Origin: Lelliottia amnigena
GTDB taxonomy: Bacteria; Pseudomonadota; Gammaproteobacteria; Enterobacterales; Enterobacteriaceae
Length of the DNA stretch: 64,000 nt
Direction of reading: 5' to 3'
NCBI GenBank assembly: GCA_900635465.1
Contig: LR134135.1
Location: 2,480,001 to 2,544,000, forward strand
Below are positions 59,938 to 64,000 of the stretch, piece by piece (position 1 is the first letter of the stretch; each line of letters starts with the position of its first letter). Under the pieces are notes generated by a model. It did no database searches, was not told where the DNA came from, and was given only the letters and a program-made list of their open reading frames with translations. The translations under genes and the position numbers were made by a program.

Positions 59938-59943
59938 TCCCAC

Positions 59944-59975
59944 AGGCTCCGGTGTCAACGCGCCGGAGCCTTTAT
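59944..59975 (+). terminator. letAB terminator
   Basis: AGGCTCCGG and CCGGAGCCT arms around a ten-base loop, followed by a short TTTAT. It lies seven bases after the letB stop. Confidence 0.65.
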
Positions 59976-60014
59976 GCTACACTGCGCGCCTGAACTATTC
60001 CCAGTGGTGTGTCC

Positions 60015-61458
60015 GTGGCTCAAAACTCCGTATTTTTTCCTGACGAATTCCTGGCGCAAATGCGCGAGGCGCTTCCCGCTCATCTTTCTTTTGATGACTT
60101 TATTGCAGCCTGCCAGCGTCCTTTGCGCCGCAGCATTCGCGTAAATACATTAAAAATCAGCGTGCCGGATTTCCTGACGCTGGTGTCTCCGTATCGCTGG
60201 CAGTTGACACCCGTTCCATGGTGCGCAGAAGGTTTCTGGATTGAACGCGAAGATGAAGACGCCCTGCCGCTCGGGAGCACGGCCGAACATTTAAGCGGGC
60301 TGTTTTATATTCAGGAAGCCAGCTCGATGTTGCCGGTTGCCGCCTTGTTTGCAGACGATAATCAACCCACTCGGGTGATGGATGTTGCCGCTGCGCCGGG
60401 TTCGAAAACCACCCAAATTGCCGCGCGAATGGGCAATCGGGGGCGTTATTCTGGCAAATGAATTCTCTGCCAGCCGGGTCAAAGTGTTACACGCTAACAT
60501 CAGCCGCTGCGGGATCAGCAATGTCGCCCTGACCCACTTTGATGGACGTGTTTTCGGTGCCGCTTTGCCGGAATCCTTCGATGCCATTCTGCTGGATGCG
60601 CCGTGTTCCGGTGAAGGCGTGGTTCGTAAAGATCCCGACGCCCTTAAAAACTGGTCCGTTGCCAGTAATCTTGAGATTGCCGCCACCCAGCGCGAGCTTA
60701 TCGACAGCGCGTTTCATGCGCTGCGTCCCGGCGGAACGCTGGTTTACTCTACCTGCACGTTGAACCGTGACGAAAACGAATCAGTGTGCCTGTGGCTCAA
60801 AGCGCAATACCCGCAAGCCGTCGAATTTCTGCCGTTAGATTCGCTTTTCGCCTCCGCAACAGAGGCGATGACGCCTGAAGGTTTCTTGCACGTTTTCCCG
60901 CAGATATTCGACTGCGAAGGTTTCTTCGTTGCGCGCTTGCGTAAAACGGCGGCCATTGCGCCATTACCTGCACCGAAATACAAAGTCGGTCACTTCCCGT
61001 TCGCCCCGCTCAAAGGGCGCGAAACGGCACAGATTGTCGCTGCCGCGCAAAAAGCAGGGCTTAACTGGAATGATAATTTACGTCTCTGGCAACGCGATAA
61101 AGAGATCTGGCTCTTCCCGGTGGATGTCGAAACGATGATCGGTAAAGTACGATTCTCCCGCATCGGCATGCGATTAGCAGAAGTGCATAATAAAGGCTAT
61201 CGCTGGCAGCATGAGGCCGTGATCGCGCTGGCCAATGACGAAAACACGTTTGCGCTGACCCACACAGAAGCCGAAGAGTGGTATCGCGGACGCGATGTTT
61301 ACCCTGAGCTCACGCCCACGCGTGACGAAGTGGTGGTTACTTATCAGGGATTTCCGTTAGGGCTGGCGAAGAAAATCGGCTCCAGGCTGAAAAACAGCTA
61401 TCCGCGAGAACTGGTTCGTGATGGTCGCTTGTTTACCGGCCACGAGAGCGCCAATTAA
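60015..61458 (+). CDS. rsmF: 16S rRNA (cytosine1407-C5)-methyltransferase RsmF, frameshifted here
   Basis: RsmF (YebU) methylates C1407 of 16S rRNA using S-adenosylmethionine. [20 protein letters not shown] near residue 120 is the SAM-binding motif. [16 protein letters not shown] near residue 195 and [13 protein letters not shown] near residue 245 carry the two catalytic cysteines. A PUA-like C-terminal domain follows. An extra base near 60440 breaks the frame after ARMGN. Removing it gives [20 protein letters not shown] and 480 residues (479 in E. coli). GTG 60015 matches the E. coli start; GTG 60009 is the alternative. No strong ribosome site is seen. Confidence 0.93.
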
Positions 61459-61561
61459 AAAACCGCACATTTTCACTGGCACTTCTGCTCTCCTGCGCTA
61501 CGCTAAAAAATGGACGATCACACTGGTCGAACCAGATTTTCAGCGAACTGCGGAGAGCATT

Positions 61562-61801
61562 ATGACGAAAACCAACGTGCGTATCGGCGCATTTGAAATC
61601 GACGATGCCGAGTTACAAGGCGATAATCAAGGCGATCGAACGTTAACCATTCCGTGTAAATCCGATCCGGATTTATGTATGCAGCTTGATGCCTGGGATG
61701 CGGACACCAGTGTTCCAGCGATCCTTGATGGCGAACATTCCGTTCTATACCGTGAGCACTACGATCAACAGTCCGATGCCTGGGTCATGCGACTTGCCTG
61801 A
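61562..61801 (+). CDS. yebV: small protein YebV (DUF1480)
   Basis: This 79-residue acidic cytoplasmic protein begins MTKTNVRIGAFEIDDAELQG, and CKSDPDLCMQLDAWDADTSV follows near residue 32. It matches E. coli YebV along its length. Its function is unknown. GGAGAG at 61552-61557 is a good ribosome site for ATG 61562. Confidence 0.93.
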   Translation: MTKTNVRIGAFEIDDAELQGDNQGDRTLTIPCKSDPDLCMQLDAWDADTSVPAILDGEHSVLYREHYDQQSDAWVMRLA

Positions 61802-61810
61802 TTCAAAAAG

Positions 61811-61833
61811 AACCCGCCCAAAGGCGGGTTATT
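61811..61833 (+). terminator. yebV terminator
   Basis: AACCCGCC, loop CAAA, GGCGGGTT, then ATTTAT. A good stem with a short T-rich tail, nine bases after the stop. Confidence 0.7.
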
Positions 61834-61905
61834 TATCCCCTCAAATTTCCCCTGCGATAAATCATCCCCTACACTGATAGTCTGGAAGCCAGATCAGAGG
61901 ATGAG

Positions 61906-62097
61906 ATGTTTGCACTGGTACTTTTTGTTTGTTACCTGGATGGCGGCTGTGATGACATCGTTATTGATGTTTACAACACCGAATGGCAATGCGTGGCGTC
62001 GAAGAAAGAACAGCGAATTCGCCATGGCGGTTGCTATCCTGTCGAAGATTTTATCGACGGATTCTGGTCACCCGCACAGGAATACAGCGACTTTTAA
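61906..62097 (+). CDS. yebW: small protein YebW (DUF1482)
   Basis: This 63-residue protein begins MFALVLFVCYLDGGCDDIVI and ends EDFIDGFWSPAQEYSDF, matching E. coli YebW (63 residues). Four cysteines are present. In-frame shadows start just before it, but GAGGATGAG at 61896-61904 supports ATG 61906. Its function is unknown. The convergent pphA gene ends one base after its stop. Confidence 0.92.
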   Translation: MFALVLFVCYLDGGCDDIVIDVYNTEWQCVASKKEQRIRHGGCYPVEDFIDGFWSPAQEYSDF

Positions 62098-62742
62098 TTA
62101 CTGTAATTGAGCCAGCGTCAACGTGCCACCGAACACAGCACCCGTGTCGATATAGTGCAGGTTGTGAAAGTCGCTGCGTTTGTTGAGTGGTGTATGGCCA
62201 AACCAGAAATGGTCAGCGCCAGAAATCCCTTCGCCCTCTCCGTTCAGTAAACGGGTTAAACGCTCTCGATTCCACAACACGCGATGGAGGCTGACCGGTT
62301 TATCCCAAAGGTAAACCGAAGAGGGGTAATCAGCGTGCGCAATGACATTCCGTCCGTTTGCACAGGTTATTTCAATAATATGCGGTAATTCCCGGCACGC
62401 CTGGAGTAATGCCATTGCGTTTATTTTTTGCGAAGACGTCAGGCGAGAAAACCATATACCGCCATTTATCGTCCAGAGTGCAAAATCATTATTTTCGAGC
62501 GCATCCAACGCCATTTGTTCATGATTTCCCCGTACCGCCAGGAACCATTTTTCCTGTGTCAGTTGCAGGCATTTTACGCTATCCGGCCCGCGATCGATAA
62601 GGTCACCGACGGAAATAAGCAAATCCTCATCTGGATTAAAACCGCGCTGAGTTAATTCATCAATCAGCCGCTGGTAGCAACCATGAATATCGCTCACCAC
62701 CCAGATATGCCGCCATTTTTTGCCATCGAATGATTTATACAT
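62098..62742 (-). CDS. pphA: serine/threonine-protein phosphatase PphA
   Basis: PphA is a lambda-type metallophosphatase that removes phosphate from Ser, Thr and Tyr in proteins and has been linked to signalling of misfolded proteins. The metal-binding motifs are all present: VVSDIHGCY near residue 16, VGDLIDRGPDS near residue 45 and VRGNHEQMA near residue 70, with later histidines in VIAHADYP and WFGHTPLN. The length is 214 against 218 in E. coli PphA, and AGGAGG lies before the ATG. It is convergent with yebW. PphB is the alternative paralogue, but position favours PphA. Confidence 0.93.
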   Translation of the reverse strand: MYKSFDGKKWRHIWVVSDIHGCYQRLIDELTQRGFNPDEDLLISVGDLIDRGPDSVKCLQLTQEKWFLAVRGNHEQMALDALENNDFALWTINGGIWFSRLTSSQKINAMALLQACRELPHIIEITCANGRNVIAHADYPSSVYLWDKPVSLHRVLWNRERLTRLLNGEGEGISGADHFWFGHTPLNKRSDFHNLHYIDTGAVFGGTLTLAQLQ

Positions 62743-62909
62743 AGCGCCTCCTTTAAAAGTATAGCGTGCTAAATCATTTAAAAAGCGCGTTGGGTGATGT
62801 TGCCAATATCAATCATGGTTAAACGAAGCCGAAATAAAGGTTTAGCAAATCTTAAATCATCCTCTTCAGGACCTTAGAATAGACAAAGAATTCTAATGAG
62901 GTCTCCATC

Positions 62910-63848
62910 GTGTCAAACACCAGCCTGCAAATCGATGTGCCTGAAGCACAACCCGTCAATATTATTTCCTCGCTGATCAACGGCCAGCTTATTCCTGGCG
63001 CGATCTGGAGGAAGCGTGACTATCGTCTTAAATTCCTTCTGCGCTCATTGCTGTTCTGGTCTTCGACCAACCACATGTTGACAGCGCTGTCACGACGGAC
63101 CGATTTTGACAAGCTGCTGGCCGCACAGATCACGTTGCCGAGTAAAACGCATCGGCAGTATCTGACACGCGGAATCGGTGCTAAAGCGCGTGCTGAGGCG
63201 GTCATTCACCACTATGAATGGCTGGACGCGTTACCTGATGCAGAGCTGAAAAACGCCCTAACCCATCAAACCGCGCAGCCCGTTGTGCATTTTCAGGCAA
63301 AGGATGACGTGGGCTTTACCGTGTTTGCGTCAACCGCAAGCAAAGCAGAGCGCGAAGGCGAAAGCACGCTTTGGCTACGCGATAATGAAGACACGCTGCT
63401 GGCTAGCCTGACATTCAGCGTTGTGCCGGAAGGCGACCATTCAGCGCTGGTTATCGGTGGGCTTCAGGGTCCGCGCAGAGGCGTGACGCGTGACGCGATC
63501 AAAAAGCGACCCGAGCTTGCCACGGCCTGTTCCCAAAACGCGTGCTGATGGAAGTCATTTTTAATCTCGTCGCTAAAAGTGACATTAAAGCTATTTACGG
63601 CGTCAGTGATGAAGGCCACGTGTTCCGCGCCCTGCGCTATCGCCTGAGCAAAGGCCGTCACTTCCACGCCAGCTATGATGAATTCTGGGCGTCTATCGAC
63701 GCTAAAAAATCTCCTCATTCCGCTGGGCGTTACCGTTAGCAATGGAACGTAAGTCGCTTGAGAGCATCGCCAGTAAAAGCGTGCGGAATACCGTCGTCGC
63801 TTTGGTCTGCTGGATGAGATCGCGGAGTGCGTTAACGCGCGGTTTTAA
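62910..63848 (+). CDS. VirK/YbjX-family (DUF535) protein, three frameshifts
   Basis: This gene resembles E. coli YbjX and Salmonella VirK, which are linked to resistance to antimicrobial peptides and PhoPQ control. The first part runs from MSNTSLQIDVPEAQPV to ALVIGGLQGPRRGVTRDAIK. Three missing bases near 63503, 63715 and 63778 break it. Correcting them restores ATRACHGLFPKRVLMEVIFN, then DAKKSPHFRWALPLAMERKS, then ASKKRAEYRRRFGLLDEIAE and CVNARF, giving 313 residues. GAGGTCTCC precedes the ATG. Three hits in 280 bases is dense, so true decay is possible, though each lies in or near a short base run. Confidence 0.85.
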
Positions 63849-64000
63849 CCGGAAGGCGGCTTTCGTCGCAGTCATACATAAATTTAACAAAACGGCCAAA
63901 AAGCGCTGGACTTTCGCCTGCCGGATTGTGGTATGGTTAAAAGAGAAGCACAGGACGCTCTTCTGCTGAAGCTCATAATGGGAAATGAGTTCATTATCAT
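63849..64000. other. window end after the virK/ybjX-family gene
   Basis: These 152 bases hold no complete gene. An open frame beginning ATG at 63933 (MVKREAQDALLLKLIMGNEF) runs off the window, but it has no clear ribosome site. It could be the start of a gene or part of a promoter region. Confidence 0.2.

Noticed and set aside
62839..62855. GGTTTA-GCAAA-TCTTAA as a PhoP box for the virK-like gene
   Set aside because: The second half is weak and the gap to the TAGAAT -10-like hexamer is 19 bases, not the usual 12.
63849..64000. Searched for the SdsR/RyeA small RNA pair found near pphA in E. coli
   Set aside because: No matching sequence or terminator hairpin is visible before the window ends; it may lie beyond.

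Overview
The window is chromosomal DNA from an enteric bacterium (Enterobacteriaceae). Gene content and protein similarity point to the Enterobacter/Lelliottia/Leclercia/Citrobacter neighbourhood rather than E. coli. Almost every gene has a recognisable E. coli or Salmonella counterpart, but three features set it apart. The min locus lies directly beside rnd, whereas from memory these are far apart in E. coli K-12. A second FtsI-like transpeptidase resembling Salmonella PBP3SAL sits between rlmA and cspC. Extra accessory genes lie at the left end (AzlC/AzlD permease, PhnD-like protein, fatty acid desaturase, NepI-like exporter with an AraC regulator, FoxA-like receptor). I see no tRNA, rRNA, prophage, insertion sequence or CRISPR array.

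Layout. 1-9.5 kb is accessory transport and metabolism: azlCD-like, a desaturase/PhnD-like pair, an exporter with its regulator, treA, and a TonB-dependent siderophore receptor with a Fur box. 9.5-25.2 kb holds ymgE, ycgR (flagellar sigma-28 promoter), emtA, ldcA, nhaP2, dadX-dadA, ycgB, fadR, nhaB, dsbB, ycgN, ycgM, ycgL and minCDE. 25.4-36.1 kb holds rnd, fadD (FadR operator), yeaY, tsaB, yoaA (LexA box), yoaB, yoaH, pabB, nudL and sdaA. 36.2-44.9 kb holds pdeD, yoaE, manXYZ, yobD, mntP (two MntR-like boxes plus a Mn2+ riboswitch) and rlmA. 44.9-64 kb holds the PBP3SAL-like gene, cspC-yobF, yebO, mgrB, yobH, kdgR, yebQ, htpX, prc, proQ, msrC, letA-letB, rsmF, yebV, yebW, pphA and a virK/ybjX-family gene.

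How the genes connect. FadR, FadD and the FadR operator form the fatty-acid uptake circuit. DadA and DadX are the D-/L-alanine catabolic pair. EmtA, LdcA, the PBP3-like enzyme and Prc all act on peptidoglycan or its enzymes. NhaP2 and NhaB are cation/proton antiporters. YcgR and PdeD belong to c-di-GMP signalling. MntP and its two control layers handle manganese efflux. LetA/LetB form an envelope lipid-transport bridge.

Quality warning. Sixteen genes carry single-base frameshifts, nineteen in all. Reversing each one restores the family length, usually to the residue. This hits genes such as minC, fadD, dadA, manY, manZ, htpX and letB, so I read the shifts mainly as sequencing indels and report each gene at full span with the shift marked. 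The most interesting leads are the mntP control region, an upstream ORF overlapping yoaE, the PBP3-like enzyme with an SSD motif where SxN is expected, the cytosolic PhnD-like/desaturase pair, and small or orphan ORFs near 3.0 kb and 47.7 kb. I found no clear new defence or mobile system.
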